Assembly: GCA_013289825.1 (NCBI GenBank)
Contig: JABCZF010000015.1
Span: 37,596 to 101,595, forward strand
DNA length: 64,000 bases
Reading direction: 5' to 3'
Origin: Acidobacteriota bacterium
GTDB lineage: Bacteria > Acidobacteriota > Terriglobia > Acidiferrales > UBA7541
Made by a program: the position numbers and the translations under genes. Below the pieces are notes generated by a model. That model was not told where the DNA came from and did not search any database. It was given only the letters and a program-made list of their open reading frames with translations. Each line of letters opens with the position of its first letter. Position 1 is the first letter of the stretch. This document shows positions 1-8,159 of this stretch, in pieces.

Positions 1-147
1 CACGACCATGACTTGGCCGCTCTCTAAATCAAAAGACGTGCCATGCGTTTGAATCGTTTCGATCCGGTGCCCTTGGTGTGCTCGGAGGAGAACCGCGGAA
101 CGACCATTGGCAATTGCGGCACGAGTGACGGGAGCGCTTTCGATGCG

Positions 148-540
148 TCAGGCTGGCCGGATGGCCATGACGATTCTTTCACGCCGGCTGAAAAGCGCGA
201 AGAAGCCAAGGATCTGCTTCCAAGGGAAATATTTCTTATTCAGAAGCCCCATGGCCCGCGCGGATTCGTCCCCGGTCACAATCTCGACGCTCGCGTCGGC
301 CCACTCGCCGAGGGGCACGCCCTTTATCGTACAAGGCGCGATTTTCACGCGCGGATTGTTGCGAATGCGTTTTACTTTTCCGGTGTTTCCGATTGTGTAC
401 ACGTAGAGTTGCGCGTGGTCTCCGGCGAGATCGCTGGCTGGATCCGCGGCGAACCATATCGGCGTCTTCACACCCTCACCGCTCTTTTTGAACGTCTCAA
501 GACTGATATATTTGTGGTCGCGAAATGCTGCAAATCCCAT
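148..540 (-). CDS. PPOX-class F420/flavin-dependent oxidoreductase
   Basis: A 130-residue single-domain protein of the pyridoxamine-phosphate-oxidase-like split-barrel fold. It resembles the Rv2061-type group (short, with a conserved GNTGKVKRIRNNPRV segment followed by IAPCTIKG), which binds F420 or flavin and reduces small substrates in the cytoplasm. The start is placed at the ATG at 540 because an AGGAG lies 8 bases upstream; an in-frame ATG at 567 lacks such a site. The cofactor (F420 or FMN) cannot be decided from the sequence. It reads in the same direction as the genes to its right but is separated by about 200 bases, so it is probably transcribed alone. Confidence 0.82.
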   Translation of the reverse strand: MGFAAFRDHKYISLETFKKSGEGVKTPIWFAADPASDLAGDHAQLYVYTIGNTGKVKRIRNNPRVKIAPCTIKGVPLGEWADASVEIVTGDESARAMGLLNKKYFPWKQILGFFALFSRRERIVMAIRPA

Positions 541-743
541 GGCGTCGCTCCTGACCTTTCGATGCACGCCATCTTAAATGCGGTACTAGCAGAAAGGGCA
601 AGCTCGCTGGGAGCCGGCCCTTTCTCGTAACGCAATTCGCTTTTTCCGGCATTACTCTGGCCGCCCTGGTGGTTACCCCGCCTGGCTTTCTTCAGCGCCG
701 CTGGCGTCGTTCTGTTTCCTCCAAACTGCTCTTGTGGCCCGGC

Positions 744-1262
744 TTACTTCGCGCGGGCGTAGGTCACGTCTTCCGTGAAGGCGTCCTTTTGATCCTTGCG
801 GAAGGTCCAGGTGGTTCTGAAATGATCGTTGTCGATGAAGGTGTACACGGCATGATGCATGTGTCCGTCGTTCGGGCTCTTCAGGTTCGTCGCGCCCTCG
901 AACTCGAACGTCAGCGTCTTGGTGTCCGGCGCATAATTTCCGTGCATGGTGGGCTGGTTGCCCGCCATGCAGTAGTGCGTCATCTTCAGTTGTCCGGCAT
1001 CCAGGTAGTAGAGCGTAATCATCTCCACCGCTTTACCCCCGTTTGTGACGTGCGCCCTTTCGATCACCGCCGTTCCGCCGGCCGTCAGCTCGAGGTCCAG
1101 GGTAGCCTTCTCCGTGCTGGACTTCCCTGTCTCCCAGTGGCCGGCCAGCGACTTCAGTTGCTCGAAAGCCGCCGTGCCGTTGTCTCCGGCGCGGGCTGGC
1201 CCGATCGCAAACGCAAACACCATTGCCGCGCCAGCTGCCAAAACTTTCGTTGTCGTTCTCAT
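744..1262 (-). CDS. Secreted DUF1579-like protein
   Basis: A 172-residue protein with a clear Sec signal peptide (residues 1 to about 25, ending ARA-G). The mature part runs LAGHWETG at about 40 and then alternating hydrophobic strands, as in DUF1579 or lipocalin-like beta-barrel proteins that often begin with a LxGxW motif. AAGGAGG lies about 10 bases upstream of the ATG and supports the start. No catalytic motif is visible. It is probably periplasmic and of unknown function. It stands apart from the small membrane gene to its right. Confidence 0.7.
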   Translation of the reverse strand: MRTTTKVLAAGAAMVFAFAIGPARAGDNGTAAFEQLKSLAGHWETGKSSTEKATLDLELTAGGTAVIERAHVTNGGKAVEMITLYYLDAGQLKMTHYCMAGNQPTMHGNYAPDTKTLTFEFEGATNLKSPNDGHMHHAVYTFIDNDHFRTTWTFRKDQKDAFTEDVTYARAK

Positions 1263-1327
1263 GTTCTTGAAACCTCCTTTTCAGTTTATGGACGAACTGA
1301 ACCACTAGAAACACTGCCACTTTAAGT

Positions 1328-1693
1328 TCATCGTGCAACCCGTGGTGCCTCCACCTGAGTTCCAAATTTCTGCGTCGAAAATCCGACGATGACGCCCAGC
1401 AACATGCCAGGCAGCATGATGTCCCAGAACGAGGCCATCCCCGCCCACAGAATCACCAACAGACTGAGCAGGGCACCAATCGCCGCTCCGGCGAGCAGGC
1501 CCAGAGCCATCGAACGCAATTTTTGGCTGACGTACCCGATCACGACCCCGGCCACGACACCCTTCAGCAGTGAGGAAGTGATGACCCCGGTCATCACCGG
1601 CGCGAGGGACGGCTCGAGGAATCCGCTGAGGCCGTCCAGCAGCCCGAGCGTGCCTCCTACCGCCAGTCCCAACATCGGTTTCGTCAAACTCAT
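1328..1693 (-). CDS. Small glycine-rich integral membrane protein (paralogue A)
   Basis: About 121 residues with three to four glycine-rich hydrophobic helices. It is a clear paralogue of the gene at 2188-2544: both have an N-terminal LG-x-LDG or LGAIDG segment, a central LKGVVAG or VKGLIAG segment, and a C-terminal MLLGVIVGFSTQKFG or SIVGMIVGFATQRYG segment. The start at 1693 matches the paralogue's N-terminus; the frame stays open to an ATG at 1774 that would overlap the VOC gene by 11 bases. Function unknown; repeated GxxxG patterns suggest packed helices, perhaps oligomeric. Confidence 0.65.
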   Translation of the reverse strand: MSLTKPMLGLAVGGTLGLLDGLSGFLEPSLAPVMTGVITSSLLKGVVAGVVIGYVSQKLRSMALGLLAGAAIGALLSLLVILWAGMASFWDIMLPGMLLGVIVGFSTQKFGTQVEAPRVAR

Positions 1694-1763
1694 GGCGTTC
1701 CCCGGGGTGCGCGCCGTTTGTTTCAGCGGGCCTTCTTCGACCGCTAGGTCTTTCCGGGCCACT

Positions 1764-2132
1764 TCACTTCGCATTTGGATCCATCTGCATCACGCCGAAA
1801 AGATTGCCCTCCGTGTCTTCGCAATATGCGAAGTAGCCCACGCCAGGAATCGGAGTTTTCGGCATGACGTTTCGTCCGCCGGCCGCGACCGCTTCGTTCA
1901 CCGCTCGGTCCACCGACTCAACGCCGATGGTGTTGGTGGTCGAGGCAATGCCGCCCGGCTTTTTCATCATTCCGCCGTTTATGCCCGGTGTTCCTTCCGT
2001 TCCGGTTGTCACCATCCAGTACTCGGTGGGACCGGCCCACTTATCGAACTTCCAGCCGAACACCTGTCCGTAGAAAGCCGCAGCGCGGTCCGGTTCCGCC
2101 GCGGGTATTTCAAAATGAATGACTCGAGACAT
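1764..2132 (-). CDS. VOC family (glyoxalase-like) protein
   Basis: A 122-residue protein of the vicinal oxygen chelate fold. It has the two beta-alpha-beta-beta-beta halves, with VIHFEIPAAEPDRAAAFY at the start and a C-terminal YFAYCEDTEGNLFGVMQ strand typical of glyoxalase or bleomycin-resistance relatives. GGAGGGAGAACT stands directly before the ATG and fixes the start. Members of this branch often lack a known substrate. It sits between two paralogous small membrane genes on the same strand, so the three may form one transcript. I infer a cytoplasmic metalloprotein of unknown substrate. Confidence 0.85.
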   Translation of the reverse strand: MSRVIHFEIPAAEPDRAAAFYGQVFGWKFDKWAGPTEYWMVTTGTEGTPGINGGMMKKPGGIASTTNTIGVESVDRAVNEAVAAGGRNVMPKTPIPGVGYFAYCEDTEGNLFGVMQMDPNAK

Positions 2133-2187
2133 AGTTCTCCCTCCTTGAATTTACGAGCGAAACTTTTGACATTTCTTTCCGCGTTGC

Positions 2188-2544
2188 TCAGCGCATAGCC
2201 GGCGTGGTGGCCGGCGTTGCTCCGTAGCGCTGCGTTGCAAAACCTACGATCATTCCGACGATGCTGCCGGGAAGAATGATTGCGAGATAATAGCCGTGTT
2301 GCAGGTAAGCGACCAGGAAAGCCAGCACAAAACCAACCGCCAAACCAAACAGGACCCCCAGAGGAACCGAATTCACTTTGCGCGCGAAGATTCCCGCAGC
2401 GACTCCGGCGATGAGGCCCTTTACCGTGGATCCGATGATGATGCCCGCGAGCTGGGCTCGTACTGCGGGTGTGAACCACGCCGTGGCCCCGTCGATAGCG
2501 CCCAGCAGAGCACCCAAGAGCAATCCGATCAGGATCTTGTTCAT
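2188..2544 (-). CDS. Small glycine-rich integral membrane protein (paralogue B)
   Basis: 118 residues, nearly all hydrophobic, with about four predicted membrane helices rich in glycine and alanine. It is paralogous to the gene at 1328-1693. An AGGAGAGGCGGACAA sequence precedes the ATG. The topology (short N-terminus, GxLLGAIDG, VKGLIAG, final IVGMIVGFATQRYG) has no functional motif that I can name. It lies just downstream, in transcription order, of the sigma factor / kinase pair, about 60 bases after the kinase stop, so it could belong to the same regulon or operon. Confidence 0.68.
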   Translation of the reverse strand: MNKILIGLLLGALLGAIDGATAWFTPAVRAQLAGIIIGSTVKGLIAGVAAGIFARKVNSVPLGVLFGLAVGFVLAFLVAYLQHGYYLAIILPGSIVGMIVGFATQRYGATPATTPAMR

Positions 2545-2607
2545 TTGTCCGCCTCTCCTTTTCGTTCTCTGATCTTCTTTACAACGTGGCCTGGATTTCC
2601 TTTAGGT

Positions 2608-3633
2608 TTATCTCTTCAAAACCAGCAGCAGGATCACCCGCATCACCAAGTAGGCCAGAATCAGCAAGATAAAGAAGCGGTAGCGGCGGTAGAAGCGGGT
2701 CAACTTCTCGAAGATGCTCTCCGGATGCGCTTCGACTGACAAACCATCAAGGTAACGGGAAACATCCTGGCCGAGTTCCTGCACTGCGGGATAGCGCGAT
2801 GCGGGCCGCTCCGCGGTGGCCTTTCGGCCAATCGCTTCGAGCGAACGGTCGAGTCGCGGAGTGAATCCAGGAGTTTTTTGCGTGAGCATGAACCGCAGCA
2901 GTGCGCCGAGTGAGAAAATGTCGCTGCGCGCGTCCAGCACCTCAACTTCTCCGCGCGCTTGTTCCGGGGACATGTAGCCCGGGGTGCCCATCACCGTGCC
3001 ATGGCCGGTGATAACAGAACTCTTGGTCGAGTCGCTCGCTTCGCCGGGCTGTTTGGCCCTCTCGAGAATCGTGGCTTCCGGATCGGCGGCAAGCGGAACG
3101 CCGGGTTGCTCGCCGCGCAGAATTTTCGCCAAGCCCCAATCCATCACCAGCACCTCGCCGAACGGCCCCACCATGATGTTCGCGGGTTTCAGGTCGCGGT
3201 GCAGGACGCCGCGCGCATGAGCGAAAGCGACGGCCTCGCAAATGCGCAAGAACAGCCGCAAGCGATCCTGCACCGACTCCACACCCTCGATGAATTTGTC
3301 GAGGCGTTGGCCTTCGACGAATTTCATGGTGTAGAACACGCGTCCATCCGCGAGCGTGCCTACGTCATGCACCGGGACGATTCCCGGGTGTTCCAGCCTT
3401 GCGAGCACGCGGGCTTCGCGCATCAGCCGGTTCGCCAAATCACCGTCCGTGCCAGGCACGTCCAGCACTTTCAGAGCGACGCGGCGCTCTAATTTCTCGT
3501 CTTCCGCCGCGTACACGACGCCCATGCCGCCGCGAGCCACGCGTTCGAGCAAACGGTAGCGCGTGCCCGTAAGATCCGGTTCTTCGGCGCCTGCGCGGAG
3601 GCGCTCGATGACTTTGTCCGAGAGCGATTTCAT
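2608..3633 (-). CDS. Membrane-anchored Ser/Thr protein kinase
   Basis: A 341-residue Hanks-type kinase. Visible are the glycine loop GGMGVVY (35-41), ATP-binding Lys55, catalytic HRDLKPAN (145-152), DWG (165-167, a common bacterial variant of DFG), a TPGYMSPEQ activation segment and a single C-terminal membrane helix (about 317-340). The kinase domain is therefore cytoplasmic and tethered, with almost nothing outside the membrane, so sensing must occur in the membrane or cytoplasm. Its ATG overlaps the stop of the upstream sigma-factor gene (ATGA, 3630-3633), which indicates translational coupling. I infer that the kinase controls the sigma factor, or shares a signal with it. Confidence 0.93.
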   Translation of the reverse strand: MKSLSDKVIERLRAGAEEPDLTGTRYRLLERVARGGMGVVYAAEDEKLERRVALKVLDVPGTDGDLANRLMREARVLARLEHPGIVPVHDVGTLADGRVFYTMKFVEGQRLDKFIEGVESVQDRLRLFLRICEAVAFAHARGVLHRDLKPANIMVGPFGEVLVMDWGLAKILRGEQPGVPLAADPEATILERAKQPGEASDSTKSSVITGHGTVMGTPGYMSPEQARGEVEVLDARSDIFSLGALLRFMLTQKTPGFTPRLDRSLEAIGRKATAERPASRYPAVQELGQDVSRYLDGLSVEAHPESIFEKLTRFYRRYRFFILLILAYLVMRVILLLVLKR

Positions 3634-4388
3634 CTTGCTCCCCAGCCAAACACAGACCGCGCTTCACGCTGGAATTCTTCCTCACTGCCGCAGACATCAC
3701 CGAGCCGCTCCAGCGCGCCGCGCCGAAATTCCCGCCGGGCCCAGGCCAGAGCGTTCGTTACGTCTGTGACTGGGATTCCGTATTCGGCCGCCAGCTTCTG
3801 GTACGAAATCGTTTCGTCGCCCGAGAGGTCGTATTCCTCGAAAAGGCGAAATGTTCTTTCCCGTTCGTTCGCTTCGCAATACTTCCGCAAATCTTCGACG
3901 GCCAGCTCGAACAGCCCTCGCACCCACTCTTTCTCGAAAAAGTCTTCGAGCGATTCGGGAGAAGGGATCGCCGCGGGATCCATCGCGCCGCCTCCCAATT
4001 CTTCTTCCGCTCCTGCAAAATCAAGAGCCACATGCAAGACGTTGCCGCCGCGTTTCTGACGCTTCGCGGCTTTCTCCTCGTTCATCACGAAACTGTCCAC
4101 GCACAAGCGCAGGTAGGTGCGCAGGCGGCTCTTGGCCGGGTCGAATTTGTCGAGCAGCCGGCGTTCGATCACCTGCACAAAAAAACCCTGGGTCATGTCC
4201 TGGGCGTCTTCGGTCGGGCGATTCCAGCGCAAGCGCACGTATTTGTAGACTGGTTTCCAGTACGCCGCGCACAGCGTATCCATCGCGCGATCCCGCTCCG
4301 CTGGGTTGCTGCTGCGGGCCGCGCCAATCACCGACCATCGCGTCAGCGGAAAGCGATCACCGCCCTGTTTTGATTTGTCGTTGCTCAT
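3630..4388 (-). CDS. ECF-family RNA polymerase sigma factor (kinase-associated type)
   Basis: About 252 residues. It has a sigma-70 region 2-like part (DAQDMTQGFF with helices around 60-100), a long linker, and a region 4-like helix-turn-helix near the C-terminus (YQKLAAEYGIPVTDVTNALAWARREFR). This is the layout of the large ECF-like factors of Planctomycetes and Acidobacteria that are found beside Ser/Thr kinases rather than anti-sigma factors. The ATG at 4388 is preferred; a GTG at 4406 is also in frame and neither has a strong ribosome site. It overlaps the kinase gene by four bases, so the two are made together. Confidence 0.87.
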   Translation of the reverse strand: MSNDKSKQGGDRFPLTRWSVIGAARSSNPAERDRAMDTLCAAYWKPVYKYVRLRWNRPTEDAQDMTQGFFVQVIERRLLDKFDPAKSRLRTYLRLCVDSFVMNEEKAAKRQKRGGNVLHVALDFAGAEEELGGGAMDPAAIPSPESLEDFFEKEWVRGLFELAVEDLRKYCEANERERTFRLFEEYDLSGDETISYQKLAAEYGIPVTDVTNALAWARREFRRGALERLGDVCGSEEEFQREARSVFGWGAR

Positions 4389-4406
4389 TTCTCGCTGGTC
4401 ATCCAC

Positions 4407-4973
4407 AGTTCAGAGCAGGTGCGGGTGCATGCCCGGAGGAGTCTATGCACGAAGGCGGAAGCTGGCAAGGCGTCTCTGTTCCACGCTTCAGGGCGACGTG
4501 CCAGACGCTGATTCGTTCCATTCGCACTTGTGTGCCAACAATCCAAATCAGAGGCTGGTCCCATGAGCAGGTAAGTGCTAAGGACCCGTTTTTCATGGGT
4601 CATTACCGGACAGCCGGGATGGCCACATACCATGAAACGCCTGCCGGGAATCGCCATCGGCGCAACGTGTCTCGCCGCATTCTCGATTTTCGTTATCTCG
4701 AATACTGTCTTGGCCAAGCCACCGTTTGGTCGTCCGTCGATCGCCGTGTTTTACCTTCCTTTACGGACAAATATTTCCAGCTTGCAACGTGGATGTGGGG
4801 TGGAGGTCCCTTCTTGGTGTTTGCGATTTCTTCGCTGACGTCGATGGCATTCTGGATAGCAATCTTTTGGAAGTGGAGGTTGAGAATCCCGGTCGAAGGG
4901 CAGGTGCAGATGACCAGCGTTGCCGACGCCACTTGGCCAACCGTACTAGTCTATAATCCCTTGCCGTCACCCT
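4407..4973. other. Intergenic stretch upstream of the sigma/kinase operon and the DinB gene
   Basis: A divergent gap of about 570 bases. It must hold the promoters of the sigma-factor operon (minus) and of the DinB gene (plus). Apart from the possible broken membrane gene described separately and a TATAAT box at 4952-4957, I recognise nothing in it. Confidence 0.5.
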
Positions 4974-5029
4974 ATGTCTCGACCACAGCAAACCCTCGCA
5001 CCGGCTTGGTCCGTCCGGCTTGCCTTTGA
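4632..5029 (+). pseudogene. Possible frameshifted two-helix membrane protein
   Basis: Starting from an ATG at 4632, one frame gives a good signal peptide or first membrane helix (GIAIGATCLAAFSIFVISN) that runs to about 4750. From about 4750 another frame gives a second convincing membrane segment (FLVFAISSLTSMAFWIAIF) followed by basic residues (KWRLR). Joining them needs a single one-base shift near 4745-4765. No homologue is recognised and no strong ribosome site is seen, so this may be chance. The second frame runs into the start of the DinB gene. Low confidence. Confidence 0.25.
4952..4957 (+). promoter_or_regulatory. Candidate -10 box before the DinB gene
   Basis: A perfect TATAAT stands 17 bases before the ATG at 4974. 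Transcription would then begin about 8-12 bases before the start codon, giving a nearly leaderless mRNA; this agrees with the absence of a Shine-Dalgarno sequence. No good -35 box is at the usual distance, so this is tentative. Confidence 0.35.
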
Positions 5030-5549
5030 GCTAAGCGCAAATGACCTGACCGCGCAAGCGCTGGCTGGAGGACTCACCGAGGAACAGCTCAATTGGCAAC
5101 CGGCGCTGGGCTCGTGGAGTGTAGGACAGTGTCTGGAACATCTGTGCAGAACGAACGAAGCCTATCTAACGTCGATTTCCGCCGCGCTCAAAGACCAGCC
5201 GGATTCTCCGGTGGAGCAGATCACTCCCGGATGGTTCGGGCGCTGGTTTATCCGCAGTTTCATCGAGCCCTCGCCGAACAGTAAGCGGGTTTCCGCTCCG
5301 TCCAAAATCAGACCGGCAGCGCGCGTCGATCTTGCTGTTCTCGAGCGATTCCTATCCGGCAACAAATCGGGCCGCGAACTCATCGTCCGAACTCGTGGCA
5401 AGAACATAAACCGCATTCGGTTTTGGAATCCTTTTGTCCCCGGAGTCCGATTCACGGTTGGGACTGCATTGGAGATTATTACCGGCCATGAACGCCGTCA
5501 TCTGCTGCAGGCCGAACGAGTCCGGGATTCGGTGAACTTCCCGCGCTAG
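4974..5549 (+). CDS. DinB/YfiT-like metal-binding four-helix protein
   Basis: A 191-residue protein of the DinB superfamily. The three expected metal-ligand histidines are visible: His56 in GQCLEHL, and His172 and His176 in TGHERRHLLQ. The motif ALGSWSVGQCLEHL is typical of this family, whose members act as thiol (bacillithiol, mycothiol or glutathione) transferases or have unknown roles. There is no signal peptide, so it is cytoplasmic. No Shine-Dalgarno sequence precedes the ATG. A second, secreted DinB protein is encoded at 40746-41363. The substrate cannot be predicted. Confidence 0.82.
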   Translation: MSRPQQTLAPAWSVRLAFELSANDLTAQALAGGLTEEQLNWQPALGSWSVGQCLEHLCRTNEAYLTSISAALKDQPDSPVEQITPGWFGRWFIRSFIEPSPNSKRVSAPSKIRPAARVDLAVLERFLSGNKSGRELIVRTRGKNINRIRFWNPFVPGVRFTVGTALEIITGHERRHLLQAERVRDSVNFPR

Positions 5550-5785
5550 TGAAGCTCGTGATTACCGATATTCTCGGTACCCGCCTTTGACAGGCAACGC
5601 GCGGTTGGCTCTTTCTGAAGCTGAATACATCGACCGGTGAGTCTCGCTGATCTGACCAACAGGACCAGCCCCGCTTTTCCGGTTGCTACGTAGTACTTAG
5701 CCGAAGGGGTTCGCAACCGATAGCCCACACGCTCTGGTCCTCGATCTACGGGAAGACGACGGCATCGGTCCCGCAACAACGGTGA

Positions 5786-7129
5786 CTAGCTGAAGATATT
5801 CGTGTTCAGGAATTCGTTGCGGAATTTGCCTTGGGGGTCGAACTTTTTGGTTAGGGCGATGAATTGGGGCAGTTTGCTGTAGCTGGAGTGGAGTTGCTGG
5901 GGAGACATGGTGAACAGCTTGCCCCAGTGCGGGCGGGCTCCGAAGGGGGCGAGTTCTTTTTCGATGACCGGCAAGAGTTTGCTGACGGCCGGCCAGTCTT
6001 GTTTCCAGGTGAAGTGAATCGTGACGCAAGGTTGCTGGTAACACGGACTCATCCATAGGTCATCGGCGGCGATGGCGCGGATTTCTGTGATCAGCAGGTG
6101 TGGGGTGACCTGGTCGCGGAGGCGCTCCACGGCGAGGATGGCTTCGACGGCGTGCTGACGCGGGACGAAGTACTCTGATTGCAACTCCTTGCCGGCGCTG
6201 GGTGTGAAGCCCATGCGGAAGTGCGGAAGGCGTTCGTACCAAGGGCCGGGGACGCCCATTTGCTCGGTGCAGTTTTCGGCGGAGAGTTCCGCAATGGGGT
6301 GGAGATTTTTGGTGGCCAGTTTGGCGCCGAAGAATTCTGGCGTGGCGTCAAAGGCTTGGCCTTTTTCAACGCGACTTTTTAGCCAAACTTCGCTGAAACG
6401 CTGGTTTTGCCAGTCGGTGAAGAGGCTGACGCTGTAGGCGCTGGCCTGGATGGCGTCGAAGTGATTTTTCATCGCGCTGAAGGAGAGATTTTCGTAGACA
6501 TACTGGCGCATCTGGTAGGTGGGCTGGATATCGAGCGTGATTTTTGTGATTACCCCGAGAGCGCCTAGTCCGACGACCGCTCCCTTGAAAAACTGGGTGT
6601 CTTGCCGGCGCGAGAGTTTAACTACGTCCCCGCCGGCGGTCACGAATTCCAAAGCGGAAACCGCGGTGGCGAGATTGCCGTTTTTTTCGCCGGAGCCGTG
6701 TGTTGCGGTGCTGCAGGCGCCAGCGACAGAGATGTGCGGCAACGAGGCGAGATTGCCGAGCGCGAAGCCTTTATTGTGGAGCAGCGGGGACAATTGACCG
6801 TAGGTGATGCCGGCGTCCACGGTGACGGAGCGCGCCTGGGGATCGAGAGAGACGACGTCGTCCAACGGCTTCAAGGACAGAAAACTGTCTTTGCTATCGG
6901 CAATGTTGTTGAAACAGTGGCGCGTGCCCAGGACTTTCAGTTTGGCTTGTTTCTTGACGAAATCCTGAACCTCGTCGAACGACTTGGCGGCGTACAGGCG
7001 GTCTGTGCCGTATTCGAGATTGCCGGCCCAATTGGTCAGTTTGTCAGTTCCGGCCCAAGCCAGGAGGTGTAAGACCGCGGGGCTGGCAATCGTGGCGGAG
7101 GAGAGCTTGAGAAAGGTGCGTTTATTCAT
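5786..7129 (-). CDS. Exported FAD-dependent alditol/aldonolactone oxidase-like protein
   Basis: About 447 residues. The N-terminal NKRTFLKLSS plus a hydrophobic stretch resembles a Tat signal with one arginine replaced. Then comes a PCMH-type FAD domain with GTRHCFN, in which His71 matches the histidine that carries FAD covalently in alditol oxidase, and GACSTATHGSG. The C-terminal half is an ALO-type cap ending HWGKLF and FDPQGKFRNEFL. The family oxidises polyols such as xylitol, or aldonolactones, with oxygen and makes hydrogen peroxide. The start at 7129 is chosen for the signal peptide; an ATG at 7171 is in frame. It is transcribed towards the DinB gene. The natural substrate is unknown. 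Confidence 0.85.
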   Translation of the reverse strand: MNKRTFLKLSSATIASPAVLHLLAWAGTDKLTNWAGNLEYGTDRLYAAKSFDEVQDFVKKQAKLKVLGTRHCFNNIADSKDSFLSLKPLDDVVSLDPQARSVTVDAGITYGQLSPLLHNKGFALGNLASLPHISVAGACSTATHGSGEKNGNLATAVSALEFVTAGGDVVKLSRRQDTQFFKGAVVGLGALGVITKITLDIQPTYQMRQYVYENLSFSAMKNHFDAIQASAYSVSLFTDWQNQRFSEVWLKSRVEKGQAFDATPEFFGAKLATKNLHPIAELSAENCTEQMGVPGPWYERLPHFRMGFTPSAGKELQSEYFVPRQHAVEAILAVERLRDQVTPHLLITEIRAIAADDLWMSPCYQQPCVTIHFTWKQDWPAVSKLLPVIEKELAPFGARPHWGKLFTMSPQQLHSSYSKLPQFIALTKKFDPQGKFRNEFLNTNIFS

Positions 7130-7529
7130 GGCTGGCTGGGGATTTCCTTTCGATTTCCTAAGCGGCGCCATAGTACACCCGTCTTGACGGTTCGCGACAC
7201 TTGGAAACGATCTTCAGCGGGAGCGCGTACTCCCGATCCGGGGCTTGTCCATTTCGGATCGTGGTGTTCGGGAAACACTCCGTTCCACGCTACGCTGGCA
7301 ACGGCCGACCACTTGTCCGAACAAAACGCGAAGGTGTATCGATGTGAACAGATATCCGCCTCCGTTTTTCATAAGATGGGCCTTCGAGCAAAGTAAGCCG
7401 ACTCCTCTCGGGGGAGTCAAGCGCTGGAGAGACTCCCGTTGGCGCAGGGACTAGCGCTTTCTTGTTGTGAGGAGAGTACTTCGGCGCAGTGGCGCAAGGT
7501 GCGCTTCCTTTCCGAACGGAGGACTAGCG
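7130..7529. other. Intergenic stretch, no gene recognised
   Basis: About 400 bases between divergent genes. It holds a short hairpin (GACTCC/GGAGTC arms, 7400-7418) that is not followed by a T-run. I see no tRNA, riboswitch or convincing promoter here. Confidence 0.4.
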
Positions 7530-7868
7530 ATGGCAACAGCACCTATCGGCGGTCTGGAAGGCATGCGCTTGCCGGACTTGCTGGTTTTAATCAAGCAGAC
7601 GGCGGAATGGGCCCGAAACCGCCGTGTCCTCGACCCGCGCGCCGCAATCGTGCCGGACGAGATTCTGCAAGCGAAAGTTTTGTACACACGGGCGAGGGCC
7701 TGGCTATTGGGAGAGAGCCCACGGCGTGCAGAGCCCAAATGGCGAAGGCTCGGCGAAGTGGAAGCCGCGTTCTTCGCCCTGTACGATGCCTTACGATCAC
7801 AGATTACCTCCCCACTCTTGATGAACTCCGAGAACCATCGACAGCTGGCCACCATAGCCCATTCTTGA
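7530..7868 (+). CDS. Hypothetical cytoplasmic protein
   Basis: 112 residues, charged and alpha-helical in character (for example LLVLIKQTAEWARNRRVLD), with no signal peptide and no recognised motif. The start is supported by GGAGGA ending 7 bases before the ATG at 7530; an in-frame ATG at 7467 has no such site. The overlapping minus-strand frame is less protein-like. No neighbour suggests a job: the next gene is on the other strand. Function unknown. Confidence 0.55.
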   Translation: MATAPIGGLEGMRLPDLLVLIKQTAEWARNRRVLDPRAAIVPDEILQAKVLYTRARAWLLGESPRRAEPKWRRLGEVEAAFFALYDALRSQITSPLLMNSENHRQLATIAHS

Positions 7869-8159
7869 TGGCGCTTGGCCCGATGGTGGCCCGGCCATTC
7901 CGCCCGTCCGCTCCGTTTCTCCACTCCCGCCCATTTGTCGATCAAGTTCTCGTCCATCCTCAGAGCCAGCGGCTCCGAGGTCGCTTTGTGGGCCGCCGCC
8001 TGACCAAGGATGAGCCCATTCGGTTCACGTCGATATGTCAAAGTGGTCCGCAGCGAATTCCCGGTAGTCTCGCTTACGCTTCAGCAGGTGACAGGCATTC
8101 TCCACAGTGCATGGGCTACCGCCATGACCGGCGCTGGGCTCCCCTCCGTGAGCCATCAA

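Noticed and set aside
3851..5029. A 392-residue plus-strand frame across the sigma-factor gene and the following gap.
   Set aside because: Its first half is antisense to the sigma-factor gene. Only its last part has a membrane-helix pattern, noted separately as a possible broken gene.
7400..7418. GACTCC/GGAGTC hairpin as a terminator.
   Set aside because: Only 6 bp and no T-run on either strand.
7451..8041. A 196-residue minus-strand frame over the small gene at 7530.
   Set aside because: No ribosome site and no protein-like pattern, while the plus-strand gene at 7530 has a good ribosome site.
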